Shown here one piece after another: positions 17,418-25,286 of a stretch of DNA of 64,000 nucleotides. A program made the translations under genes and the position numbers. The stretch's first letter is position 1, and the number at the start of each line of letters is the position of its first letter. The notes under the pieces were generated by a model. The model searched no databases and was not told the origin of the DNA. It saw only the letters and a program-made list of their open reading frames with translations. The stretch is from Sphingobacteriales bacterium (GTDB lineage Bacteria; Bacteroidota; Bacteroidia; Chitinophagales; UBA2359): NCBI GenBank assembly GCA_016711285.1, contig JADJTG010000017.1, forward strand, positions 248,001-312,000, written 5' to 3'.

Positions 17418-19784
17418 ATGAAGAAATATATTGTAGCCTTGTACGGCTTGTTGTGGGCTGCCCATCTACAGGCGCAAGACCTCCCCGCCGAGTATTCTTT
17501 TTCTGCCGATGGTTACCGATTGCAAAAAGGCGTGCAAAGCATCAGCGGCTTGTATGAGGAAGCTCTTATTCAAGATGTATATCTCGATTTTGCGCAGTCG
17601 AATTACTGGAGTTTGCTCACCGCTAATTACAGTTCGGAAACTTTATTGCCCGCCACCCTCACCTACAACGGCACGGTGGTATTGGACAGCGTAGGGGTGC
17701 GTTTCAGAGGCAACACCTCTTATATGGGGGGACCCGGCGGTGGCGGTACTTCACAAAAAAAATCTTTTGCCGTTGCCACCGATTTTGTGTTTCCCGACCA
17801 AACACTCTTGGGCTACAAAAATCTTAAATTCAACAATGCGCACCAAGACCCCAGTTTTATGCGCGAGGCGCTTTATGCCCGTATGGCGCGCCGCTATATG
17901 CCTATCGCCAAAGCAAATTTTATTCATTTGTATTTGAATGGTCAGGATTGGGGGCTGTATCCGAATGTGCAGGCGGTGGATAAAACTTTTTTGAAAGAAT
18001 GGTACTGGAGCAATGATGGCGCGCGTTTTCGTGCTACTGTTGATGGCGGCGGACCGGGTCCCGGCGGCGGTGGCGGCGGTTGGGGCGATGGCACGGCAGG
18101 TATGAATTATTTAGGTGCCGATACTACGGCTTATCAGCAATATTATTCCCTCAAATCCAGCGATATTGACAACCCTTGGCAGTATTTGGTCGATGCCTGC
18201 TATATTTTGAGCACCGCTACAGAGGATAATAAAGATAGCGTAGCTGCTTTGATAGATATTGATAAAACTTTGTGGATGCTGGCTTGTGAAAATATTTTTA
18301 CCGATGACGACAGCTATGTGATGAAGGGAAAAATGGACTATGTAGTTTATTACGAACCCGAAACCGGCAAAACAGCTCCCATAGAATATGACGGCAACTC
18401 TACTTTTGAGAGCAATGCAGCCACGAGCAGCAATTGGGGACCTTTTAAAAACGCCAACAACGTCAATTATCCTTTGCTCAACAAATTGCTCAATATTCAG
18501 GAGTGGCGGCAACGCTATCTGGCGCATTATCGCACCATTTTAAACGAAACCTTTACCACCGATAACGCCACCGCCCTCATCAACGGATTGGATACCCAAA
18601 TAAAAGATTTGGTAGCTGCCGACCCCAAAAAAGCAACCACCACCACACAATACACCGCCAATGTGCCGCAGTTGATTAATTTTGTGACCAACCGCCGCAA
18701 CTTTTTACTCTCCAATAGTGAAGTGGCGCAGTTGTCGCCTACTATCACCTTTGCCGAATACTACAACAGTGCCGGACAACCACACACCCCGCCCACCGCC
18801 GCCGAAAGTGTAACGGTGCGTGCCGAAGCAGGCGGTACTGTGCTGTATAAAGTGTGGTTGTATTATGCGGCTGACTTAAACGGCAGTTTTTCTAAAACAG
18901 AAATGTTTGATGACGGCTTGCACAATGACGAAGCCGCCAACGATGGCATTTTTGCCGCCGCCATTCCGCCTTTTAACGCTGCTACTTGGGTGCGCTACTA
19001 CATTGAAGCCCTCTCCGACAATGCGCAACATTCTGCCACCTATTTGCCCACAGGTGCCGAACACGATGTATTTGTGTATCAGGTGGCGATGCAAGATGCC
19101 GCCAACGGCGTGGTTATCAATGAAGTGATGGCAAGCAACAGCAACACCGCAAGCGACGAAGCGGGCGAATATGACGACTGGATAGAGCTATACAACAACA
19201 ACGACACCGAAATGAACCTCGGCGGCTATACCTTGAGCGATAATGCCGCTAATCCGTACAAATGGTATTTGCCCGAAAACACGATAATTCCGGCAAAGGG
19301 ATATTTGATAATATGGGCAGATGAAGATAAATCGCAGGGGGCACAACACGCTTCCTTTAAGTTGTCGGCGAGTGGCGAGCAGCTTGCTTTTTATAATATT
19401 GAGGGCAACCGTGTAGATGCGGTGGACTTTGGCGCACAAGAAGACGACAAAGGTTTTGCGCGTATTCCCAATGGTAGCGGCGACTTTGTAATAAAAAGCC
19501 CTACTTTCAACGCCAACAATGAGGAGGGCGGCGAAGTATCGGCTTTGGTGCTTGCCCCTGCTGATGAGGCGGCGATGCTCGTATTTCCGAATCCGGCGCG
19601 GCAGGTGCTGTATGTAAAAACACCCACAGCGCAGCAGCCTTTGGTATTGCTGAATGCTTTGGGCAAAACCGTATGGAGCGGCACTACACAAATGCCTTAT
19701 ACGGCGGTGGACATCGCCGCTTTGCCGGCTGGCGTGTATTATGTACAATGCGGCGCACAGGTGCAGAAAGCGGTGTTGCGTTGA
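17418..19784 (+). CDS. CotH-kinase-family secreted protein with lamin-tail domain and T9SS type A domain
   Basis: 788-residue exported protein. The signal peptide ends at LQAQD. The CotH domain (~50-450) is recognised by VGVRFRGNTSY, KKSFAVATDF, LKFNNAHQDPSFMREALYAR, FIHLYLNGQDWGLYPNVQ and PIEYDGNSTF. CotH-like proteins are atypical kinases, but activity is not assured here. A Gly-rich insert, GGGPGPGGGGGGWGDG, interrupts the domain near residue 212, and a second Gly-rich loop occurs near 105. A beta-sandwich region (EMFDDGLHNDEAANDGIF) and a lamin-tail domain (VINEVMASNSNTASDEAGEY, DDWIELYNNN) follow. The C-terminus (LVFPNPARQVLYV, LPAGVYYVQCG, KAVLR) is a T9SS type A sorting signal, so it is exported to the cell surface or medium. 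Stands alone, followed by a hairpin. Confidence 0.9.
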   Translation: MKKYIVALYGLLWAAHLQAQDLPAEYSFSADGYRLQKGVQSISGLYEEALIQDVYLDFAQSNYWSLLTANYSSETLLPATLTYNGTVVLDSVGVRFRGNTSYMGGPGGGGTSQKKSFAVATDFVFPDQTLLGYKNLKFNNAHQDPSFMREALYARMARRYMPIAKANFIHLYLNGQDWGLYPNVQAVDKTFLKEWYWSNDGARFRATVDGGGPGPGGGGGGWGDGTAGMNYLGADTTAYQQYYSLKSSDIDNPWQYLVDACYILSTATEDNKDSVAALIDIDKTLWMLACENIFTDDDSYVMKGKMDYVVYYEPETGKTAPIEYDGNSTFESNAATSSNWGPFKNANNVNYPLLNKLLNIQEWRQRYLAHYRTILNETFTTDNATALINGLDTQIKDLVAADPKKATTTTQYTANVPQLINFVTNRRNFLLSNSEVAQLSPTITFAEYYNSAGQPHTPPTAAESVTVRAEAGGTVLYKVWLYYAADLNGSFSKTEMFDDGLHNDEAANDGIFAAAIPPFNAATWVRYYIEALSDNAQHSATYLPTGAEHDVFVYQVAMQDAANGVVINEVMASNSNTASDEAGEYDDWIELYNNNDTEMNLGGYTLSDNAANPYKWYLPENTIIPAKGYLIIWADEDKSQGAQHASFKLSASGEQLAFYNIEGNRVDAVDFGAQEDDKGFARIPNGSGDFVIKSPTFNANNEEGGEVSALVLAPADEAAMLVFPNPARQVLYVKTPTAQQPLVLLNALGKTVWSGTTQMPYTAVDIAALPAGVYYVQCGAQVQKAVLR

Positions 19785-19793
19785 TTTTACGTT

Positions 19794-19828
19794 TACCATA
19801 CCGATACTTTTGAAGTGTCGGTATGGTA
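19794..19828. terminator. 15-bp hairpin after the CotH-type gene
   Basis: TACCATACCGATACT pairs with AGTGTCGGTATGGTA (one T-G pair) around a 5-nt loop, 10 bp after the stop codon. There is no T run behind it, so factor-independent termination is less certain. Confidence 0.6.
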
Positions 19829-19973
19829 ACTACACTTTACACCAACACAAATGTAAATAAAAAGCGATAAACTTTCGGCTTACACTTCTCCCTGCCTGAC
19901 GCACTCCCCCGTGTTATAGGCAGTTATTATTTTATGGCATCTTCAAAAGTTGGTCTTTTTCTTTTACCCGACA

Positions 19974-20215
19974 CTACACCATTAACCATTGATTCAATAT
20001 TTTATTCACTGAATTATTTGGCATCAATTTAATCGCTTTTTCTATCATCTCTTTAGCTTCAGCGTGTCTCTCTGTGCAACAAGTAAATCCACATTGTGTG
20101 ATTACCCGTTAATGCGAAGCTTTCTTTTTAGAGATTCCTCTGAATAATATAGTGCCTTATCACGGTCTTTAAGATGTATTGCTTCTAATGAAGCTTCCAT
20201 TGGGTATAAATTGTT
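19974..20215 (-). pseudogene. degraded TPR-like fragment
   Basis: On the minus strand one frame reads MEASLEAIHLKDRDKALYYS and then hits a stop, while another frame reads AEAKEMIEKAIKLMPNNSVN and ends NQWLMV. The helix-turn pattern looks like tetratricopeptide repeats. No start, several frame breaks. It probably is the remnant of a gene in the same accessory island. Just beyond it (19880-19925) a GC-rich stretch with TATAAC on the minus strand may be a degenerate copy of the island's palindromic repeats. Confidence 0.35.
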
Positions 20216-20229
20216 CTTCGCTGGCTTTT

Positions 20230-20875
20230 TTATTTAAAGTTGAACCTTATTCCAAGCGAATTTAGCGGTTCAAAAATAGCTAACCAATAATTTCTTGATG
20301 GATACAACTCTTTATCTATTTGAGTATTTTCTTTTTGAGATAAATTCACCCTTCCAAATCTATATCTGGCATCTGCGAAAATTAATATCCTACTACCTAA
20401 TTCTACATTAATTGTCAAATTTGGAGCTATTCCCAAGTAATTCTTTTTTATGATTTATTTCATAAGTTGGAGGATAATCAACCCAATATATTCCTTTTTG
20501 ATTGGATATCTCCTCAAAGAACTCCATTCCATAACTCAAAAACACTTTTTTGTCAGTTCTTGGTGAAATCTTTGCTCCTATCTTAAATTCCAATCCGTTT
20601 ATTTGTGACGATTCAAAAGAAAATCCACCTCCTGACTCAATAGTTGAGTTTAGTTTTCTAACACCAAGATAATATTGCCATTTTTCTGTTGGATTAAAAC
20701 CTATGTTAAAGCCATTAATCAAGCTAAAATCATTTGAATAGTATTCTGAATTAAACACTCCTGTTTCTTTTGAATACCGCCCAATATTTAATTCAACTGA
20801 AATTTTGTTGATTATTTGGGCTTTTAAACCCACTTGTAAGATGACAAAAAGTAATAAGAATAATATTTTTTTCAT
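20230..20875 (-). CDS. small outer-membrane beta-barrel protein, one frameshift
   Basis: Signal peptide MKKILFLLLFVILQVGLKAQ, then alternating hydrophobic/polar strands ending in aromatic residues (WQYYLGVRKLN, FLSYGMEFFEE, GIRFNFK at the C-terminus), as in 8- to 10-stranded Bacteroidota barrels of about 210 residues. The frame breaks at an A6 run near 20440: INHKKE should read on as KNYLGIAPNLTINVELGSRI, so one A is missing. No specific function is recognised. In the island's orientation it lies just after the attC-like repeat at 20897-21032, as the next cassette's gene would. Confidence 0.65.
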
Positions 20876-20896
20876 ATTTTTTTGTATTATGCTTGC

Positions 20897-21032
20897 AGAG
20901 AACGGTTTGCGGCTTGGTGTAGTGGCGGATTTTTAGCACAAAAGTTCAATCGAAAAACGATTTTTGAATTTTGCATAAATGCCCAATCGAAGCCGTGAAA
21001 CCCCGCTTTTGGCAAATACCTTGTTATGCACA
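20897..21032 (-). repeat. attC-like imperfect palindrome 1
   Basis: Read on the minus strand it begins GCATAAC (21029-21023), 17 bp past the methyltransferase stop, and ends GTTCTCT (20903-20897). The outer arms are G/C-rich and partly complementary (AAGCGGGG against CCGCCACT). It contains TTTTAGCACAAAAGTTCA (plus 20931-20948), shared with the two repeats at 23.6-23.9 kb. Confidence 0.6.
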
Positions 21033-21046
21033 GTGCTTTTTTTGTT

Positions 21047-22819
21047 CTATGCAAATAATTCCATTTGTCCATTTTCAATTGGTTTCATTTCGTTAATAAA
21101 GTCACACCACAAATCCAAAGTCAAATTGAAATTGTATATTTCATTTATATAATTTAGTTCTTTTTGTAATTCTGATTTGTCAATTATTTGAGATAACTCT
21201 AAAAGGTCAATACGCATTAGAACGTCCTTTGTAAAAGTTCGTTTTGCGTCTGCAAAAGTTATAGATTGCAACAATTGGACAGTTGTTTCAGAGTTTAAAA
21301 GTACCAACGAGTAAACTGCAAATTCTAATTTGTCAAAACCTAGCATATAACAAGTGTCATCTAGCATTACGGGTTTTTCGTTTTGTGGTAAAACAAGTGT
21401 AAAATGAAATGTTTTGTAAAGTCCTGAAATAGCAACTTTGTATGGCTTAAATGAATAATCGCCTACGCCAAAAATCGAAAATGGCGGTTTGTTGTTGTAA
21501 ATGCTCGATTTTCTTGCATTAAAAACGTCTTGATGTTCGCTTAAATATTGATAGGTTTTCGGGAAGTCATATTTGATATAATTGGTTTCCTGTCCGACTT
21601 TTTTTTGCGTAACAATCGTATGTTTTCTCGTTTCTTTTATGACTGTATTTTTCAAGTCAGAACTTTTTAAAATACCATAAACCAAATCGCTTTCCAATTT
21701 GATTTCTTCTTTCAGTCCGTTTACAAAATGCCCATTCACTTTGTCCAATTCCATAATGGACGAACAATCGTGTTTAATGCCTTGTCGCCACTCAAACGGA
21801 CATTTTCCGTCAATTTGTTCTGCATTAGAATAGGTGTCAATGTTTGAAACAAATTTGTCAGCTAGCCAACCAAAATTCAGTTTTGTGTTTGAATTATTGT
21901 AAAAATCAAACTCTGCACAATCGAATGTCGGATTGGAATTTAATTTGCAATAAAATAAAGAGGCTTCTACCGAAACATTAAACTCTTTTTTGCTGTCAAT
22001 GCAATGTTTTTCTATTTCAGAAATGGAATACTTTTTTGTGAATTGGTCAAAGACAATGTTTTTAATTACTGAATTTTTGACCAATAAAGCAATATTACCT
22101 TTTTGATGTTGAAAGGTTTCAATCATCATCAAAGTAATGTATTCGGCAATATCAAAATTACCTTTTCCTGTCATTGCATCTAATCCGTTGTGGTTTTTGA
22201 AGTTTGTTTTCTTCGGAAGATTAGATGAATTTAAACTACCTAATTTTGAATTTGTAACCCAAGGTGGATTGCCTATAATTAAAATTTCTTTTGTGTGATT
22301 TTCTTTGGAAATAGTTTTAAAATCGAAGTCAAAAACACTACTATGAATGATTAAAATTTCGGGTTTGTTTTCGGTTGGGTTGTTTAGGTAAAAATCAATA
22401 ATACTGAATTTACTTTCCCAAATGTATGGTTTGTAAATTTCAATTCCGTAAACCTTTTTGATGTTACCGAAATATTCCAAAGAAGCAACAATAAAATTAC
22501 CCTTTCCGCAAGTTGGTTCTATAATAATTTCAGGCGAAATATTTTTTGTTGTCAGATGAAAAGCAACTTTGTTTGCTAATTCTGAATTAGTTTGAAAGTC
22601 GCCATATTCGGCTCTGTCGGGTTCTGAAACAATATTTTGATAAATAGAAACAGTTTCTTTGAGTATTTGCAAATCTTCTGCATTATCAAAAAAATGTATA
22701 AAGCCGAAGGCTTCATGCATTTTTTGATTAGCCTTTTCAACAGACACAACGTTTTTCAGATTATCGTTCAAATAATCCGAAACCTGATGAGTGATATTTG
22801 CTTCAAATACTCTCATCAT
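21047..22819 (-). CDS. type II N6-adenine DNA methyltransferase
   Basis: 590-residue modification methylase. The SAM-binding motif EPTCGKGNF lies at residues 101-109, followed by YGIEIYKPYIWESK, and the catalytic motif IV NPPW at 184-187 marks an adenine (or exocyclic amine) methylase of gamma-like order. The C-terminal half is presumably the target-recognition domain. It overlaps the upstream endonuclease by 4 bp (ATGA), so the pair is translated together. It would protect host DNA from the partner nuclease. Recognition sequence cannot be predicted. GC is lower than in the flanking housekeeping genes, which fits horizontal transfer. Confidence 0.88.
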   Translation of the reverse strand: MMRVFEANITHQVSDYLNDNLKNVVSVEKANQKMHEAFGFIHFFDNAEDLQILKETVSIYQNIVSEPDRAEYGDFQTNSELANKVAFHLTTKNISPEIIIEPTCGKGNFIVASLEYFGNIKKVYGIEIYKPYIWESKFSIIDFYLNNPTENKPEILIIHSSVFDFDFKTISKENHTKEILIIGNPPWVTNSKLGSLNSSNLPKKTNFKNHNGLDAMTGKGNFDIAEYITLMMIETFQHQKGNIALLVKNSVIKNIVFDQFTKKYSISEIEKHCIDSKKEFNVSVEASLFYCKLNSNPTFDCAEFDFYNNSNTKLNFGWLADKFVSNIDTYSNAEQIDGKCPFEWRQGIKHDCSSIMELDKVNGHFVNGLKEEIKLESDLVYGILKSSDLKNTVIKETRKHTIVTQKKVGQETNYIKYDFPKTYQYLSEHQDVFNARKSSIYNNKPPFSIFGVGDYSFKPYKVAISGLYKTFHFTLVLPQNEKPVMLDDTCYMLGFDKLEFAVYSLVLLNSETTVQLLQSITFADAKRTFTKDVLMRIDLLELSQIIDKSELQKELNYINEIYNFNLTLDLWCDFINEMKPIENGQMELFA

Positions 22820-23499
22820 TGCGGTTTGTTGTAGCTTACAATTTTTTCAATGCCTTGAATATCGTCTGTCAAGGCAACAATTCTTTGGTATTGTAGTCGC
22901 CATTGCAAAGCGTTAGAAATTGTCAAGTAACCTTGTTCGGGTGGTGTTTGTAAAATCTGTTCAGCAACTTTTGCCAATGTGATTTCGTCCGCAGGAATAT
23001 TTTTATCTTGCAAATAAGCAATGATGTCGGCTTCATTTGCTCCGTCTTTCACCATTTCACGCAAACGGTAAGTTGTTGTGTAATCCGCTGTTCGCTCTTT
23101 ATGAACGAATGAGCAACTTACAAAGTTTAGGATTGCTGTCTGTGTTGTTGGGTCATCTGTTTTGTCGTAAACAAAAACAAGAAGATTATAGCCGAGTCCG
23201 AATATCTTTTGTTTAGCGTCTTTGAAAGGACAAGATGATTGCGGTTGTTTTATGGAAGTTACTTTAATGTCCGTTTGTATGTCGTCAGAAGGTAAATCTA
23301 TTCCTTTGGCAGAAGAACCTACCAAAACTTTATATTTTTCGTTTAGGTGTTTTTGAAATTTATATTCAATAAGTGTTCCTACCGCTTTTCCATCTGTTAC
23401 TCCATAAAGTTCGCTGTGTTGAATTTTGGATTGTTCAACACAGAAAATTTGAGCTTCTTCTATCAGTTTCGCTATCGTTAATGTTTCCTTTTGTCCCAT
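22816..23499 (-). CDS. putative type II restriction endonuclease
   Basis: 227-residue protein directly upstream of, and overlapping, the adenine methyltransferase. GTLIEYKFQKHLNEKY followed by KGIDLPSDDIQTDIKVTS fits a PD-(D/E)xK nuclease core, with the Asp of GIDLP and the D-x-K of TDIKV as metal-binding residues and QPQSSCPF after. No strong family name comes to mind, so the assignment rests on the motif plus the methylase context. Start ATG at 23499 (MGQKETLTIAKL). It would cleave unmodified DNA such as that of phages. Confidence 0.7.
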   Translation of the reverse strand: MGQKETLTIAKLIEEAQIFCVEQSKIQHSELYGVTDGKAVGTLIEYKFQKHLNEKYKVLVGSSAKGIDLPSDDIQTDIKVTSIKQPQSSCPFKDAKQKIFGLGYNLLVFVYDKTDDPTTQTAILNFVSCSFVHKERTADYTTTYRLREMVKDGANEADIIAYLQDKNIPADEITLAKVAEQILQTPPEQGYLTISNALQWRLQYQRIVALTDDIQGIEKIVSYNKPQ

Positions 23500-23567
23500 T
23501 CGGTAAAGTTACAATTTTTATTCTTGAGTGAGATTGTTTGCTGTCGTTTTTTGTCGGTTCGCTGATG

Positions 23568-23726
23568 TTAGCACGGTCGCTGGTTGCATTGTGCATAACG
23601 GTTTGCCGCTTTGCGATGTGGCGGGTTTTTAGCACAAAAGTTCAATAGAAGTACTGCTAAAAACGCCGGTGGCAAAACACCGACTTTGTTTTTTAGTTCT
23701 TCTTCTCTAATGTTTTGATATTTCAT
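23568..23726 (-). pseudogene. remnant cassette: 5' end of a gene fused to a repeat
   Basis: An ATG at 23726 opens MKYQNIREEELKNKV, then the frame runs straight into the palindromic repeat (FCAKNPPHRKAANRYA) and stops at 23568. The first 15 residues resemble, from memory, the N-terminus of Bacteroidota N-6 DNA methylase/type IIG restriction proteins; this is uncertain. It looks like a cassette whose body was deleted, leaving its start joined to its end. Confidence 0.4.
23592..23690 (-). repeat. attC-like imperfect palindrome 2, truncated
   Basis: On the minus strand it ends GGCAAACCGTTATGCACAAT with a GTTATGC core (23599-23593) and includes the shared TTTTAGCACAAAAGTTCA box (plus 23627-23644). 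The expected left end with a TAAC box is missing, replaced by the gene remnant above. It precedes the endonuclease start by about 95 bp. Confidence 0.5.
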
Positions 23727-23770
23727 TTATCGTCTGTATTCGTCTGTTGCGGTGTTGTTTTAAGGGGGCG

Positions 23771-23902
23771 GCTCACGGTTTGGGGCTTGGCGAAGGTGGG
23801 GGTTTTTTAGCACAAAAGTTCATTTGATGCACAAAGCTTGAATTTAGTACTTCACTGGCATAGAAGCACGACCCCCCGCTTTTGCAAAACGGCTGTTAGC
23901 GG
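23771..23902 (-). repeat. attC-like imperfect palindrome 3
   Basis: On the minus strand it starts CGCTAAC (23901-23895), whose TAA is the stop codon of the Thg1-like gene, and ends GTGAGCC (23776-23770). Arms AAAGCGGGGGG and CCCCCACCTTCGCC are largely complementary; the shared TTTTAGCACAAAAGTTCA box is at plus 23805-23822. Confidence 0.6.
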
Positions 23903-24672
23903 TTCGGCTTTTCACTTCTTTCTATTATTTCTGTTATAAATTGGTTGTAGTCGTCACGCATTGGAATTTCAAAGTCTGTAAATAATTCTCGTCTGTCCAC
24001 TAAAACCTTTTCGTTGGTCTTTGGATTAAAACCTTCTTTTTTTGTGTCTTTCCAATAAACACCAATTCCGCGTTTTTGCCAATTAGGTAATTCGTTAAAG
24101 TTTATACCATACTGGAATAGAAGTTCGTTTTTGTCTGCGATACTCATTCCTTCAATTTTTGAAGTTGCTTCACTTTGAGTAAAATTGTCCTGTCTTAGAC
24201 GCCAATAGCAATGAGCATTTAAAGCGTTTCTATGAGCATCTTCATTTCTCCACCTAAAATAATCTTCTACAAGTTGTCTGTTTGGAAGTTCGGAAAGTCT
24301 GCAATCAAAAGCACCAATGTCACCAAGTAGAAAAGAAAATTTTGCACTTGCTTCTCCTGCTAAGATTGATATGTATTTTCTTGTCTTGCGTGAAAATGCG
24401 GTTTCGTTATAATGAAACAACAGTGAAATTTCATCACTTTCTGTAAATCCATAGATAACGTTAAAACCACAATTCATAAGGTGTTTTACCGTTTCAACCA
24501 TAAGGTCACGAAATTTTTCGTCAAATGGTGCTTTGAATTTATGAATGTCTTTTGTCAGTCTTGTAAAACTTCTGCCGTCAATTCTTGCAACAATATACAT
24601 ATTCGGTAAAACACATCGGTCTTGCGAAGTTTCATATACACGCATTTTATCGTCTAAGTCATCAAATTTCAT
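23896..24672 (-). CDS. thg1: Thg1-like 3'-5' nucleotidyltransferase (tRNA-His guanylyltransferase family)
   Basis: Thg1-family enzymes add nucleotides in the 3'-to-5' direction to the 5' end of RNA, usually tRNA; bacterial members (TLPs) repair 5'-truncated tRNAs rather than adding G-1. At 258 residues the protein is full length. Metal-binding carboxylates are visible as ARIDGRSF (residues 29-36, Asp32) and TESDEISLLF (Asp80, Glu81), with FDEKFRDLM between. The start overlaps the stop of the upstream kinase by 11 bp, so the two are coupled. It ends inside the left box of the attC-like repeat at 23771-23902. Rare in Bacteroidota genomes in my recollection, and low GC, so probably acquired. Family call is firm; RNA target is inference. 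Confidence 0.9.
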   Translation of the reverse strand: MKFDDLDDKMRVYETSQDRCVLPNMYIVARIDGRSFTRLTKDIHKFKAPFDEKFRDLMVETVKHLMNCGFNVIYGFTESDEISLLFHYNETAFSRKTRKYISILAGEASAKFSFLLGDIGAFDCRLSELPNRQLVEDYFRWRNEDAHRNALNAHCYWRLRQDNFTQSEATSKIEGMSIADKNELLFQYGINFNELPNWQKRGIGVYWKDTKKEGFNPKTNEKVLVDRRELFTDFEIPMRDDYNQFITEIIERSEKPNR

Positions 24673-25108
24673 TTGTCCATTCTGTTATTTTAAATTCATT
24701 ATTTTCAATTTCAACAAAATACAACTCGTCAAAACCTTCGTCAAAAGATGGAATTTCCAACTTGTTGAAAGTTCCTTTTATTCCAACATCAGGTATGTTT
24801 TCTTTTCCTGAACGCTGACTGTTTCTGTTTAATGCGTCACTTATTTTGGATTGAAAATAGTAACCGATAATTTTAAACTTATTTTCCTTTGCAACTGAAA
24901 TGTATTTTGCTCGTTCTTCTTTTGTCGGATTTGTGTTGTCCACAACGTAACGCTGTTGAGTTGCTATACAAGTGTCAATAAATTTCTGTTCTTTGTTTCG
25001 AGTGTTAAGTTGGTCAAGCGAAATACGAATATGAGTTTTAAAGAATTTCTCTTTAAAAAAAGTTGTTTTACCTGTTGCCTGTATTCCACAAAATATCACT
25101 GTTTCCAT
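24662..25108 (-). CDS. P-loop polynucleotide-kinase-like ATPase (AAA_33 type)
   Basis: 148-residue small kinase. Walker A GIQATGKT is at residues 8-15, RISLDQLNTRN follows, and VDNTNPTKEERAKY (56-69) matches the lid/phosphate-binding motif of polynucleotide 5'-kinases such as the PNKP kinase domain. It lacks a phosphatase domain. The likely start is METVIF at 25108; a GTG at 25150 in the same frame lies inside the upstream repeat and is unlikely. Its stop overlaps the start of the Thg1-like gene by 11 bp. A 5'-kinase would prepare RNA ends cut by a nuclease, which fits the Thg1-like partner. The nucleic-acid substrate is inference; zeta-toxin-like or other small-molecule kinases share the fold. 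Confidence 0.75.
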   Translation of the reverse strand: METVIFCGIQATGKTTFFKEKFFKTHIRISLDQLNTRNKEQKFIDTCIATQQRYVVDNTNPTKEERAKYISVAKENKFKIIGYYFQSKISDALNRNSQRSGKENIPDVGIKGTFNKLEIPSFDEGFDELYFVEIENNEFKITEWTNEI

Positions 25109-25145
25109 TTTTGTTGTCTGTCTTTGCGTGGTCGTTTTTAAGCTG

Positions 25146-25282
25146 ACCACTAACGTTTTGGGGCTTGGCGAAGTGGCGGATTTCGGAGCACTTCACTGTC
25201 AGCCAAGCACAAACTTTGATAGAAGCACAAAGCTTGATTTAACCACTGAACCGCCACTTTTGGGTAGGTGCTGTTAGGCACA
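25146..25282 (-). repeat. attC-like imperfect palindrome 4
   Basis: On the minus strand it starts GCCTAAC (25279-25273), which fits the integron R'' consensus RYYYAAC exactly, 8 bp after the DUF4435 stop codon. It ends GTTAGTG (25154-25148), close to the GTTRRRY core. Inner arms AAAGTGGCGG and CCGCCACTT are complementary. Total about 135 nt. Confidence 0.65.
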
Positions 25283-25286
25283 GTTA

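Noticed and set aside
20887..21078. 63-codon minus-strand open frame between the methyltransferase and the OMP
   Set aside because: It lies within the palindromic repeat, and similar frames occur in the other repeat copies; not a gene.
24662..25150. GTG start at 25150 for the PNK-like kinase
   Set aside because: It would place 14 residues inside the right box of the attC-like repeat; the ATG at 25108 gives the family's usual N-terminus just before Walker A.
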